Shown here: positions 1 through 7,345 of the stretch, piece after piece
How the letters are laid out: each line of letters opens with the position of its first letter
Numbering within the stretch: the first letter of the stretch is position 1
Assembly: GCA_002710265.1 (NCBI GenBank)
Contig: PAJW01000013.1
Coordinates: 29,916 to 39,236, forward strand
DNA length: 9,321 nucleotides
DNA from: Gammaproteobacteria bacterium
Lineage (GTDB): Bacteria > Pseudomonadota > Gammaproteobacteria > Magnimaribacterales > D2472
Reading direction: 5' to 3'
Notes under the pieces: generated by a model
What the model was told of the DNA's origin: nothing
Seen by the model: the letters and a program-made list of their open reading frames with translations, nothing else
The model's database searches: none
Translations under genes and position numbers: made by a program

Positions 1-756
1 GGAAACTGGGTGATTAATGGACAAAAAATTTGGACAAGCACAGCACAATATTCTCAAATGATGTTTTGTTTAGTAAGAACAGAACCAGATGCATCAAAGC
101 ATGCTGGTATAAGTTATTTATTAATACCAATGGATACACCTGGAATTGAAATTAGGCCATTAGTTGATATGACTCTGAATGCAGGATTTAATGAGGTATT
201 TTTTACAGATGTAACAATTCCTGAAGGAAATATTGTTGGAAAACGGGGTGAAGGTTGGGCTGTAGCTAATGCAACATTGGGACATGAAAGAGGCTCTCTC
301 TCAGACCCAAATGCAATGATGAACAGATTAAATTCTCTTATTGAAAGAATGAAAGATGAAACAATTAACGGTGAAAAGGTTATTGATAATCCTGTCTATC
401 TTGATAAATTAATGAAGATTCAAGGTAAGGTTATTGCTTTTCAATCTAATTCATTAAGAGTTTTATCAGCCAAATTAAATAAAAATCAAGATGTAAAGAT
501 TGCTGGTATGATTCAAAAATTTGTAGGTACTGAGTTAAGGCATGAGCTTGAGGGTTTTGCAATCGACATTATGGGTGAGCTAGGAACATTATATGAAAAT
601 AGTCCAAATATTAGAGACGGAGGTTCGTGGCAAGTTGGTTATATGTATTTTCTTGGATTAATTATTGGTGGGGGCACAAGTCAGATTCAAAAAAATATTA
701 TCTCTGAAAGAGGACTTGGTATGCCAAGAGAACCAAAGGTACAAAAAGGAGAATAA
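1..756 (+). CDS. Acyl-CoA dehydrogenase, C-terminal part (probable catalytic subunit of a pair); 5' end outside window
   Basis: The reading frame is open from base 1, so the gene starts upstream; 251 residues remain of a family usually near 400. Visible are the end of the middle beta domain (GNWVINGQKIWTS at the edge, a typical acyl-CoA dehydrogenase stretch) and the whole C-terminal helical domain, ending in GGGTSQIQKNIISERGLG. The family oxidises acyl-CoA thioesters to enoyl-CoA with FAD and passes electrons to ETF. The usual MCAD-type catalytic Glu (YEGT motif) is Gly here (codon 670-672, GGGT). A Glu in the HER motif (codon 286-288) sits where isovaleryl-CoA dehydrogenase and the FadE26-type enzymes carry their alternative base, so the protein is probably active. 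The stop is one base before the next dehydrogenase gene, which fits co-translation of a heteromer. Substrate unknown; bulky, branched or sterol-like acyl-CoA is an inference from the related actinobacterial pairs. Confidence 0.93.
   Translation, partial: GNWVINGQKIWTSTAQYSQMMFCLVRTEPDASKHAGISYLLIPMDTPGIEIRPLVDMTLNAGFNEVFFTDVTIPEGNIVGKRGEGWAVANATLGHERGSLSDPNAMMNRLNSLIERMKDETINGEKVIDNPVYLDKLMKIQGKVIAFQSNSLRVLSAKLNKNQDVKIAGMIQKFVGTELRHELEGFAIDIMGELGTLYENSPNIRDGGSWQVGYMYFLGLIIGGGTSQIQKNIISERGLGMPREPKVQKGE
746..751 (+). promoter_or_regulatory. Ribosome binding site of the second acyl-CoA dehydrogenase
   Basis: AAGGAG lies six bases before the ATG at 758. It is one of the best Shine-Dalgarno sequences in the window and decides the start: the same frame is open further upstream to 665, but that extension overlaps the first dehydrogenase out of frame and shows no family similarity. 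Confidence 0.8.
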
Positions 757-757
757 T

Positions 758-1846
758 ATGTATTTTGGCCTTTCTGAAGATCAAATTTTCTTTCAAGATA
801 ACGTTAAGAAATTCCTTGAGGATAATTCTGACTTAGAAATTATCAGAAAAGTTTCAAATGATAACAAATCTATTCTAAAAGAAGATATTCATAAAGGAAT
901 TGTAAATCTTGGTATAAATAATTTATTAATACCTGAAGAAAATGGTGGTCTGGGATTAGATTTATTATTTGCAGTTGCAATTAGTCAAAGTTTAGGTGGA
1001 GCTGTTGCCCCAGTACCCTTCTGTGGTTCTTATGTTATGGCTCCTATTGCAATAAGATTAGGTGGAAATAAAGACCAGGCAACAAAAATTTTAAATGAGA
1101 TGTCAGTTGGCAATATTAAGTTTGGAATTGGTTTTTCTGATTATGTTGGATCAAGGAACTCAAGTAAAATTAGCTTTTCTGATGGTTTGATAAATGGAAA
1201 TACATTGTTTGTTATAGATACAGAGCATGCAACACATTTACTGTTATCTGATGCTGATGGTGTTTTGGGAATGGTAGCTTTAGATCATGAGAATATAAGT
1301 TTTACTGATTTAATTACAGTTGATAAGACAAGAACATATAAAGAAATTAGTTTTGAGAACACTCCAGTAGAAATATTGGAACACACTATTGATTCAGTAA
1401 ATGCGGTCGAGAGAGCAATAGATGCGGGGCGTATAACGCTTGCAGCTGATTCTTTGGGAGCATCACAAACAATGCTTGATATGGCAGTTTCTTATTCAAA
1501 AGAAAGAAAACAATTTAATAGGGTTATTGGCTCATTCCAAGCAGTAAAGCACATGTGTGCAGAAATGGCATCTGAACTTGAGCCTTGTTATTCGCTGGTA
1601 TGGCATGCAGCTCATAGTTTTGATAATGATGAAGATGATTCAAAATTAATGGCATGTCATGCAAAATCTCATGTATCTGAAATATCTAAAGAAGTTTCAA
1701 AAAAAGCCACTGAAGTCCATGGCGGTATGGGCTTTACCGATCTTTTGGGCCTTCATTACTGGTTTAAAAGAATTGGCTTAAACAGGCAATTACTTGGTGC
1801 GCCTGAAGTTGTCAGAGCAGAGGCAGCAAAAATTCAAGGCTTTTAG
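758..1846 (+). CDS. Acyl-CoA dehydrogenase family protein, probable non-catalytic partner subunit
   Basis: 362 residues, close to full length for the small subunit of paired dehydrogenases. The start MYFGLSEDQ is set by the AAGGAG site and is a normal family N-terminus. Domain order: helical N-terminal domain (about 1-110, with PEENGGLGL at 59-67), a shortened middle domain (about 115-205), and the C-terminal helical domain with KERKQFNRVIGSFQAVKH at 248-265 and EVHGGMGF at 319-326. By my by-eye alignment the alternative Glu position (IVD E254 type) is Gly224, in DAGRITLAA, and the MCAD-type position falls in LLGAPE (345-350), where the base is Ala. Both catalytic options therefore seem missing. 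In characterised actinobacterial FadE pairs one subunit is inactive and completes an alpha2-beta2 enzyme; the same arrangement is inferred here. Eight bases separate it from prc. Confidence 0.9.
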   Translation: MYFGLSEDQIFFQDNVKKFLEDNSDLEIIRKVSNDNKSILKEDIHKGIVNLGINNLLIPEENGGLGLDLLFAVAISQSLGGAVAPVPFCGSYVMAPIAIRLGGNKDQATKILNEMSVGNIKFGIGFSDYVGSRNSSKISFSDGLINGNTLFVIDTEHATHLLLSDADGVLGMVALDHENISFTDLITVDKTRTYKEISFENTPVEILEHTIDSVNAVERAIDAGRITLAADSLGASQTMLDMAVSYSKERKQFNRVIGSFQAVKHMCAEMASELEPCYSLVWHAAHSFDNDEDDSKLMACHAKSHVSEISKEVSKKATEVHGGMGFTDLLGLHYWFKRIGLNRQLLGAPEVVRAEAAKIQGF

Positions 1847-1854
1847 AAGTAAAT

Positions 1855-3897
1855 ATGCGTTTTTATTTAATATTTGTAATCATATTTTCTATTCTGATTT
1901 CCTCAGAGACATATGAAAAAATTGATATTAGCAAAAAGAAAAAAGACTTAAGTAATGAAATATTTAAAAAATTATCACGAGAGCATTATGTAAGAAATTT
2001 TAATGATCAAGACTTTAACAAAAAATATTTTGAAGCGATATTTGAACGCTTAGATAAAGAAAAAAACTACTTTATCAAAAGTGAAGTTGACCATTATTTG
2101 AAAAAAGCCAGTGAAATAACAAGTAATAAATTTGATATTGAATTAGCCTATGAATTAATAAATTTGTATTATGAAAAATTAGTCGCATATTCTGAATTTC
2201 AAATTAATTTAATAGAGAATACAAATTTTGATTTTACAACTGATGAATATCTGGATATCTATGAGGATGATAATGAGTGGCAAATAAATATTTCTAATAT
2301 TGAAGAAATATGGCGACTGGAAACTAAAAATGATTTATTGGTTGCAAAATTATCAGATTCATCGAGTGATAGCCCAAAAGCAGATATCAGCAAAAGGTAT
2401 AAGAATAGACTTCGCAGAATAGCCCAACAAAAAGAAGAAGATATTTTTTCTCTTGCTATGAATATCCTAACAAATCAATTTGATCCTCATTCATCATATC
2501 TATCACCTAGGTCTGCAGAAGATTTTGATATGAATATGAGTCTAAAATTAAGTGGTATTGGAGCACTTCTTGGTGTTGACGATGATTACACAAAAGTAAT
2601 AAGTCTTGTGCCAGGTGGTCCTGCAGAAAAATCAGGAAAAATAAAACCTGAGGATAGAATCTCAAAAATCAAACAATTTGATGAAGATGAATTTACAGAT
2701 GTTGTTGGGTGGCGAATTGATGAAGTGGTAGACCTGATAAGAGGAGATATTGATACAGAGGTAGAAATAGAATTCATTTCATTCGAATCTGATATAGATA
2801 ACAGAAAAATTGTTACTTTAAAAAGAGAAGAGGTAAAACTTGAAGATAGAGCAGCACAGTCTGATGTGTATGAAATAGGTGAAAACAGAATTGGAGTTAT
2901 TGACCTGCCCTCCTTTTACATAGATTTTGAAGAATATGCCAAAAAAAATGAAGACTACAAAAGCAGTAGCAAGGATGTAAAAAATATTCTTGAAGAATTT
3001 AATGATAATGCAGTTGACGCAGTTGTTCTGGATTTGCGAAATAATGGTGGCGGAGCGCTTATTGAAGCAAACAAAATTATTGGACTATTTGTTTCTTCAG
3101 GTCCAACTGTACAAGTTAAGCAGAAAAGAGGATATATTCAGCCATATGGTGATTCAAGAGCAGTTCAGGTATGGAAGAAACCTGTAATTGTTCTAGTAAA
3201 TAGATATTCAGCTTCAGCATCAGAGATTGTTGCGGGTGCAATTCAAGACTACAGAAGAGGCTTGGTTGTAGGCCAAAGAACATTTGGCAAGGGTACCGTT
3301 CAAAGCCTTGAAAACTTATCCGAAGGGCAAATCAAGATTACAGAATCAAAATATTATAGAGTTAATGGTAAAAGCACCCAAAATAAAGGTGTTATGCCTG
3401 ACATAGAGCTTCCTGTTACTTGGGATATTGATTCAGTTGGAGAAAGCTCTTATCCAACTGCATTGCCTTGGGATGTAATCAGACCATATAGACATAAGAA
3501 ATTTGTTATTGATGCCTCAATAGTTGAAAATGTTTTGGAGCTTCATGAAACCAGGCTTACTTATGAACCAAATCTAAACTATTTAAAAGAAGTGAGAAAG
3601 AGATACGATTTAAATAAAGATAAAAAGTTCTTAAGTTTGAAAATTCAGGATAGAGATAATCAAAAAAATCTTAGAAAGAATTGGTTGCTTGAAATTGAAA
3701 ATAAGAGAAGAAGTTCATTGGGATTTGATAAATTTGCTTCATATGAAGATTTAGAAAATTTTAACAAAGAAAACGATGACATTACTGATGCAAACAGAAT
3801 TGATTTTGAAAATGACTATCAATTAATAGAGTCAGCTAAAATAGTTAGTGATTATTTAGATCTTGAACAAGAAAAAATTATTACAATGGTGAATTAG
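1855..3897 (+). CDS. prc: Tail-specific / carboxy-terminal processing protease Prc (S41 family)
   Basis: 680 residues against 682 in E. coli. This periplasmic serine protease recognises nonpolar C-termini and trims or degrades envelope proteins, including peptidoglycan hydrolases and misfolded proteins. A signal peptide is seen at about 1-17 (one Arg, then a hydrophobic run, ISS near the cut). Residues 30-220 are the N-terminal helical domain with the family stretch FDPHSSYLSPRSAEDF (209-224). A PDZ domain follows at about 232-325 (GIGALLG, PGGPAEKSG), then the S41 core with LDLRNNGGG at 392-400. The catalytic set is Ser454 (SASASE), Asp465 and Lys479 (TFGKGTVQ), with the same spacing as Ser452, Asp463 and Lys477 of the E. 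coli precursor. A C-terminal helical region completes it. The start follows a weak AGAAG site eight bases after the dehydrogenase stop; xthA begins one base after the prc stop, so all are probably co-transcribed. Confidence 0.95.
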   Translation: MRFYLIFVIIFSILISSETYEKIDISKKKKDLSNEIFKKLSREHYVRNFNDQDFNKKYFEAIFERLDKEKNYFIKSEVDHYLKKASEITSNKFDIELAYELINLYYEKLVAYSEFQINLIENTNFDFTTDEYLDIYEDDNEWQINISNIEEIWRLETKNDLLVAKLSDSSSDSPKADISKRYKNRLRRIAQQKEEDIFSLAMNILTNQFDPHSSYLSPRSAEDFDMNMSLKLSGIGALLGVDDDYTKVISLVPGGPAEKSGKIKPEDRISKIKQFDEDEFTDVVGWRIDEVVDLIRGDIDTEVEIEFISFESDIDNRKIVTLKREEVKLEDRAAQSDVYEIGENRIGVIDLPSFYIDFEEYAKKNEDYKSSSKDVKNILEEFNDNAVDAVVLDLRNNGGGALIEANKIIGLFVSSGPTVQVKQKRGYIQPYGDSRAVQVWKKPVIVLVNRYSASASEIVAGAIQDYRRGLVVGQRTFGKGTVQSLENLSEGQIKITESKYYRVNGKSTQNKGVMPDIELPVTWDIDSVGESSYPTALPWDVIRPYRHKKFVIDASIVENVLELHETRLTYEPNLNYLKEVRKRYDLNKDKKFLSLKIQDRDNQKNLRKNWLLEIENKRRSSLGFDKFASYEDLENFNKENDDITDANRIDFENDYQLIESAKIVSDYLDLEQEKIITMVN

Positions 3898-3898
3898 T

Positions 3899-4711
3899 AT
3901 GAAAATAGTGTCTTTCAATATAAATAGTGTTCGTGCACGACCTCATCAAATTGAACATCTCAGAGATACCCTAGATCCTGATGTAATAGGCTTGCAAGAA
4001 ACTAAGGTAAATGATCCTGACTTTCCCATAGATGTAATAAATGACATTGGATACCATGTGGAATTTTGGGGCCAAAAAGGTCATTATGGAGTTGCAATCC
4101 TAAGCAAAAATAAACCTATAGATACCGTCAAAGGCTTTATAAATGATACTGAGGATGATCAAAAAAGGTTTATTCAATCTACTTTTAAATTTGGTAATGA
4201 AGAAATAACGATTATGAATGGCTATTTTCCTCAAGGAGAAAATATTAATCATGAAACAAAATTTCCAAAAAAAATAAAATATTATGCTGATCTAAAAGAG
4301 CACATAGAAACATTAATGAAAACTAAGAATAATTTGGTTGTTATGGGAGATTTTAATGTGTCCCCTCAGGATATCGATATAGGCATTGGAGCAGAAAATG
4401 CTAAGAGATGGCTAAGAGATGGAAAGACATCTTTTCAACCTCAAGAAAGAGAAATGTGGAATAGTATTAAAAATTTAGGCTTTGATGATTCGTGGAGAGT
4501 TATTCATCCAGAAGAAGCCTCAATTTATTCTTGGTTTGATTACAGATCACGAATGTTTGATCAAAATCCAAAAAGAGGGTTAAGAATTGATCATATTTTA
4601 ATTACTAATAATTTAAGGGATTCTATCAAAAATGTTGGAATAGATTATGATGCCAGAGCAATGGAAAAGCCATCTGATCATTGTCCTGTGTGGTTAGAGC
4701 TTAGTGAATAA
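3899..4711 (+). CDS. xthA: Exodeoxyribonuclease III (AP endonuclease, base excision repair)
   Basis: 270 residues against 268 in E. coli, matching from MKIVSFNIN to the C-terminus. The enzyme cleaves the backbone 5' to abasic sites, removes 3' blocking groups and degrades duplex DNA 3' to 5' in the cytoplasm. The catalytic set of the exonuclease-endonuclease-phosphatase fold is complete: Asn7, Glu34 (LQETK), Tyr109 (NGYFPQGE), Asp151 and Asn153 (MGDFNVSP), Asp231 (LRIDH) and His261 (PSDHCPVW). Two extra residues between the RSRMFDQN and RGLRID stretches account for the small length difference. The ATG lies one base after the prc stop with only a weak upstream GGTGAA, so translation is probably coupled. 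The last eight bases overlap the next gene. Confidence 0.97.
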   Translation: MKIVSFNINSVRARPHQIEHLRDTLDPDVIGLQETKVNDPDFPIDVINDIGYHVEFWGQKGHYGVAILSKNKPIDTVKGFINDTEDDQKRFIQSTFKFGNEEITIMNGYFPQGENINHETKFPKKIKYYADLKEHIETLMKTKNNLVVMGDFNVSPQDIDIGIGAENAKRWLRDGKTSFQPQEREMWNSIKNLGFDDSWRVIHPEEASIYSWFDYRSRMFDQNPKRGLRIDHILITNNLRDSIKNVGIDYDARAMEKPSDHCPVWLELSE

Positions 4712-5141
4712 AATTCATTTTAGATCTCCAAATAACAAAGAAGAATTTGAGAATTATGATTTATTTAGGTGGAAAATTCTAAGACAACCTATTGGTAAGT
4801 CAGTTGAATCTTTAAAAGATGAATATGAAAATGCTAGCTTTCATCTAATTGGCTTGATTGATAAAAAAATAATTGCATGTGGCAGAATTCATCTTAATAC
4901 ATCCGCTGAGGCGCAAATAAGATATATGGCAGTTGAAAGTAATCATAGGGGCAAAGGTATTGGAAAACAGGTTGTTAAAGAATTAGAAAATTATGCAAAA
5001 ATGAAAAAAGTGGATTCAATAATTTTAAATGCTCGTGATCATGCAATTAAGTTTTATGAAAAATCAGGTTATGAGGTTGTTGGTATTTATGAAGGTTCAG
5101 ACACTGGAATTCCTCACTCTAGAATGACAAAGAAAATCTAA
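4704..5141 (+). CDS. GNAT-family N-acetyltransferase
   Basis: 145 residues, a single GNAT domain. The acetyl-CoA binding motif A spans about 74-97 with RGKGIG at 82-87, preceded by the beta4 strand IRYMAVES; motif B is AIKFYEKSGYEVVG at 114-127. The family transfers an acetyl group from acetyl-CoA to an amine. The acceptor cannot be told from the sequence; the N-terminal part (LFRWKILRQPIG) somewhat recalls general-purpose acetyltransferases of the ElaA/YjcF kind. The start is GTG at 4704 inside the end of xthA (8-base overlap), with AGAG just upstream. The next ATG in frame would remove the N-terminal strand, so GTG is preferred. The stop at 5139-5141 abuts the stop of convergent tadA. Confidence 0.88.
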   Translation: MNKIHFRSPNNKEEFENYDLFRWKILRQPIGKSVESLKDEYENASFHLIGLIDKKIIACGRIHLNTSAEAQIRYMAVESNHRGKGIGKQVVKELENYAKMKKVDSIILNARDHAIKFYEKSGYEVVGIYEGSDTGIPHSRMTKKI

Positions 5142-5600
5142 TTACCTTTTATCTTTAAAAAATTTTTTCAATAATTTAGAACTTTCGTCTTTCAATAAAC
5201 CGAATTGATATTGAACGCTGTGATTTAAAATGTTTCTATCATAAATGTTATCTATTGAGACAATACTTCCAGTTTTGGGTTCCTCGGTGGCAAAAACCAA
5301 ATTATCTATTCTTGCATCTGATATTGCCTTTGCGCACATATGACATGGTTCTAGTGTCACATATATACTGCAATTAATTAATCTATAATTTCCTATATTT
5401 CTTGATGCGTCTCTAATAGCATTAATCTCAGCATGTGCACTGACATTTTTATCTGAAATCACAGAGTTACTTCCCTTTCCTATTATATTATTCTCAAGAA
5501 CAACTATTGCTCCAACAGGCACTTCATTGTTTTCATAAGATATTTTTGCAAGATCGATGGCTGCTTGCATGAATTCATAGTCCAGACTTGAAAAGGTCAA
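5142..5600 (-). CDS. tadA: tRNA-specific adenosine deaminase TadA
   Basis: 152 residues; a zinc-dependent deaminase that converts A34 to inosine in tRNA-Arg(ACG), an essential activity in most bacteria. The cytidine/deoxycytidylate deaminase-fold motifs are complete: AHAEIN with zinc ligand His57 and proton shuttle Glu59, and EPCHMC with Cys86 and Cys89, numbered almost as in E. coli (H57, E59, C87, C90). NEVPVGAIVV (25-34) and NYRLI (71-75) are TadA hallmarks that separate it from guanine or cytosine deaminases. The start is taken as TTG at 5600: residues 7-20 (DYEFMQAAIDLAKI) align with E. coli HEYWMRHALTLAKR, so starting at the ATG of residue 11 would trim conserved sequence. The TTG follows the stop of the upstream CIA30 gene with no gap and no clear Shine-Dalgarno, suggesting re-initiation. 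Confidence 0.95.
   Translation of the reverse strand: MTFSSLDYEFMQAAIDLAKISYENNEVPVGAIVVLENNIIGKGSNSVISDKNVSAHAEINAIRDASRNIGNYRLINCSIYVTLEPCHMCAKAISDARIDNLVFATEEPKTGSIVSIDNIYDRNILNHSVQYQFGLLKDESSKLLKKFFKDKR
5157..5168. repeat. Short A/T palindrome AAAAAATTTTTT inside the 3' end of tadA
   Basis: A perfect 12-base palindrome 15 bases past the GNAT stop, within tadA codons for Lys/Phe. It gives a T-run on either strand where the two convergent transcripts meet. It has no loop and so is not a classical intrinsic terminator hairpin; any part in ending transcription is a guess. Confidence 0.25.
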
Positions 5601-6131
5601 TTAATAAAACTCAATGTATGCAATATCTAGTTGCGCATTGAAGTCTTTTCCATATGCAGCCAATGCAATTGTTCGAATTTGTTTTAAATTCATCTTTTTG
5701 CGCATGTACATGTTAGATTTTTTAAAATCTTCAAAAGGTATGTATATGGTTTGCCAATCTGAAGTCGGTAGAAATGAAACGAGATATCTGTCCCACGGAA
5801 ACCTGCATTGTGGTGTTCTTATCCAAACATAGTAATTATCACTCGTTCCTCTAACAGTCAATTTAAGACCTTTATATATTTGCGAATTATTCTTAATTCT
5901 TACTTGAGCTTGAAGGAAGCCACCATTATTTTCAGTACTAACAACACCTTCCAACCTATAGAAATTTTTTCCATCCTCTTCTACTTCAAATAAGCTTCCT
6001 TCTGAAACACCGCCCATAACTTGATCTGAAATTGATATCCAGTCACCCCTAATATCATTCAAATTGTCTATAACCATAGAAAAAGATTTTAAAGAAAAAA
6101 TTAAAATTAGAAATATATTTATTTTTTTCAT
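5601..6131 (-). CDS. Exported CIA30-domain protein (complex I intermediate-associated protein 30 family)
   Basis: 176 residues. The first 18 form a signal peptide (MKK, a hydrophobic core of Ile, Leu and Phe, SFS before the likely cut), so the mature protein is probably periplasmic. The rest is a single CIA30 domain with a galactose-binding-like beta-sandwich fold. Family marks are WISISDQVMGGVSEG (31-45) and the VVSTENNGGFLQ stretch (63-74), followed by GLKLTVRG (88-95) and the RFPWDRYLVSF region (110-120). In mitochondria the family helps assemble complex I; bacterial members have no settled role, and the name should not be taken as a function. The ATG at 6131 lies three bases after the stop of the DmdA-like gene without a clear Shine-Dalgarno, and tadA begins directly after its stop, so it is the middle gene of a coupled three-gene run. 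Confidence 0.88.
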   Translation of the reverse strand: MKKINIFLILIFSLKSFSMVIDNLNDIRGDWISISDQVMGGVSEGSLFEVEEDGKNFYRLEGVVSTENNGGFLQAQVRIKNNSQIYKGLKLTVRGTSDNYYVWIRTPQCRFPWDRYLVSFLPTSDWQTIYIPFEDFKKSNMYMRKKMNLKQIRTIALAAYGKDFNAQLDIAYIEFY

Positions 6132-6134
6132 ATG

Positions 6135-7289
6135 TTAATCAAGTTTATTTTCTTTTTCAGCATTAAACCATGGCAGTTTGACAACTTTTGAAGGTAAATC
6201 TCCGTTTGGAGTTGCAACATTGATATCTGTTCCTTCAGAAGAGTAATCAATATCAACTATAGCAAGTGCAATATTTTTCTTTAAGCGTGGTGAATAATAG
6301 GCTCTTGAGACTCTGCCTACTTTTTGATTATCGTTATCATGTACAGGCCAAAAATTTTCAGGCGCTTTAATTATTGGGTCTCCATCTAATTCGATACCAA
6401 CAAGCTTTTCTTTTAGACCATTTTCTTTTATTTTTTTAAGTGCTTCTTTACCAATAAAATCAGTTTCTTGATCTACATCTACCAATCTCCCCATCCCAAT
6501 AGTATAAGGATTATGTTCACGGCCAAAATCACTACCATAAGATAAAATACCGCCCTCGATTGTTCTTATTGTATTTGGAGCTATTACTCTTCCATTAAAT
6601 TCTTTGGCAGCTTCGTAAACTAACTCAAATAATTTATTACCTAATTTTCTATCTTGCAAATAAAGCTCATAACTGAGTTCACCACTCCATCCAGTTCGCG
6701 CAATTACCATTGGAATTTCTTCTAGAGAAGTTTCAGCTGCTTTGTAGTAACCCAGATCATCATGCTTTCCATCAAACAACTTTTGAATTAATTTTCCTGA
6801 TTTTGGTCCACTTATTTGAAGAGGTGAAACATCAGGTTCAACAATATGAACATTCATACCAGAATTAATAGCTATACCTTGGAGCCAAAGAATAACGTCT
6901 CCATCACCAGGTGAAATCCAAAACTTATTTTCTTCTAGTCTCAATAAACATGCATCATTAATAATTCCACCATCCTTGTCTGTTAACAAAATATATTTGC
7001 AAAAACCTATTTCACATTTTTCTAGATTTCTTGGCTGGATATACCTGACAAAATCATAAGCATCTGGTCCAGTAATTTCTATTTGTCTCTCAGCAGCAAA
7101 ATCCCCAAAAGTAACATCATTAATTAAACTTTCGTATTCTTTTTCAGGTCCAGAGAAAGCAGTTGGCAGATACATTTTGTTATAAACAGTAAAACCTGTA
7201 ACACCATATTTCAAATTAGACTCATAATATGGGGATTTTCTTACACGTGTTCCTATGCCAATTAACAATGGTAGCTTTGATTCTGTCAT
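6135..7289 (-). CDS. DmdA-like GcvT-fold protein, probable tetrahydrofolate-dependent demethylase
   Basis: 384 residues, somewhat longer than characterised DmdA. DmdA moves a methyl group from dimethylsulfoniopropionate (DMSP) to tetrahydrofolate; the related GcvT acts in glycine cleavage. The N-terminus (TRVRKSPYYE, 14-23, and GFTVYNKMYLPT, 32-43) and the late stretch SYGSDFGREHNPY (250-262) follow the DmdA pattern rather than GcvT. Other folate-fold marks are ERQIEITGPDA (67-77), EPDVSPLQISGP (151-162), ARTGWSGELSYELY (197-210) and, in the C-terminal domain, VGRVSRAYYSP (324-334). At 107-112 it reads GGIIND, like DmdA, where GcvT usually has an Asp-Asp pair. No glycine-cleavage P or H gene is nearby. 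True DMSP activity is not proven: close DmdA-like paralogues with other substrates exist. It leads a minus-strand run with CIA30 and tadA, with a good ribosome site. Confidence 0.85.
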   Translation of the reverse strand: MTESKLPLLIGIGTRVRKSPYYESNLKYGVTGFTVYNKMYLPTAFSGPEKEYESLINDVTFGDFAAERQIEITGPDAYDFVRYIQPRNLEKCEIGFCKYILLTDKDGGIINDACLLRLEENKFWISPGDGDVILWLQGIAINSGMNVHIVEPDVSPLQISGPKSGKLIQKLFDGKHDDLGYYKAAETSLEEIPMVIARTGWSGELSYELYLQDRKLGNKLFELVYEAAKEFNGRVIAPNTIRTIEGGILSYGSDFGREHNPYTIGMGRLVDVDQETDFIGKEALKKIKENGLKEKLVGIELDGDPIIKAPENFWPVHDNDNQKVGRVSRAYYSPRLKKNIALAIVDIDYSSEGTDINVATPNGDLPSKVVKLPWFNAEKENKLD

Positions 7290-7296
7290 ATAAATT

Positions 7297-7302
7297 CCCC
7301 CT
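7297..7302 (-). promoter_or_regulatory. Ribosome binding site of the DmdA-like gene
   Basis: On the minus strand AGGGGG lies seven bases before the ATG at 7289. It is strong for this AT-rich window, supports that start, and suggests the gene is translated more efficiently than its downstream partners, which lack clear sites. Confidence 0.6.
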
Positions 7303-7315
7303 ATATTTTTATGCT

Positions 7316-7345
7316 ATTTTAATCTCAAAATATCCAATGAGTAAA
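7316..7345 (-). promoter_or_regulatory. Candidate sigma70-type promoter for the DmdA-like operon
   Basis: Read on the minus strand: -35 TTTACT (7340-7345), an 18-base spacer, and -10 TAAAAT (7316-7321, five of six consensus bases). Transcription would start near 7309 and leave a leader of about 20 bases that includes the AGGGGG site. In such AT-rich DNA chance matches are common, so this is a candidate only. Confidence 0.35.

Noticed and set aside
665..757. 31-residue N-terminal extension of the second acyl-CoA dehydrogenase
   Set aside because: It overlaps the first gene out of frame, lacks family similarity, and the AAGGAG site fits the ATG at 758.
2586..2777. Minus-strand frame of 63 residues inside prc
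   Set aside because: Low-complexity Ser/Thr/Ile-rich antisense shadow of the PDZ-coding region; no ribosome site.
2990..3187. Plus-strand frame of 65 residues inside prc
   Set aside because: Shifted-frame shadow of the conserved S41 core, which is intact in its own frame.
5614..5993. Two plus-strand frames opposite the CIA30 gene
   Set aside because: Antisense shadows; the CIA30 frame is full length with family motifs and a signal peptide.
6135..7289. Reading the DmdA-like gene as gcvT of the glycine cleavage system
   Set aside because: DmdA-type N-terminus, an Asn-Asp rather than Asp-Asp motif, and no gcvH or gcvP nearby.
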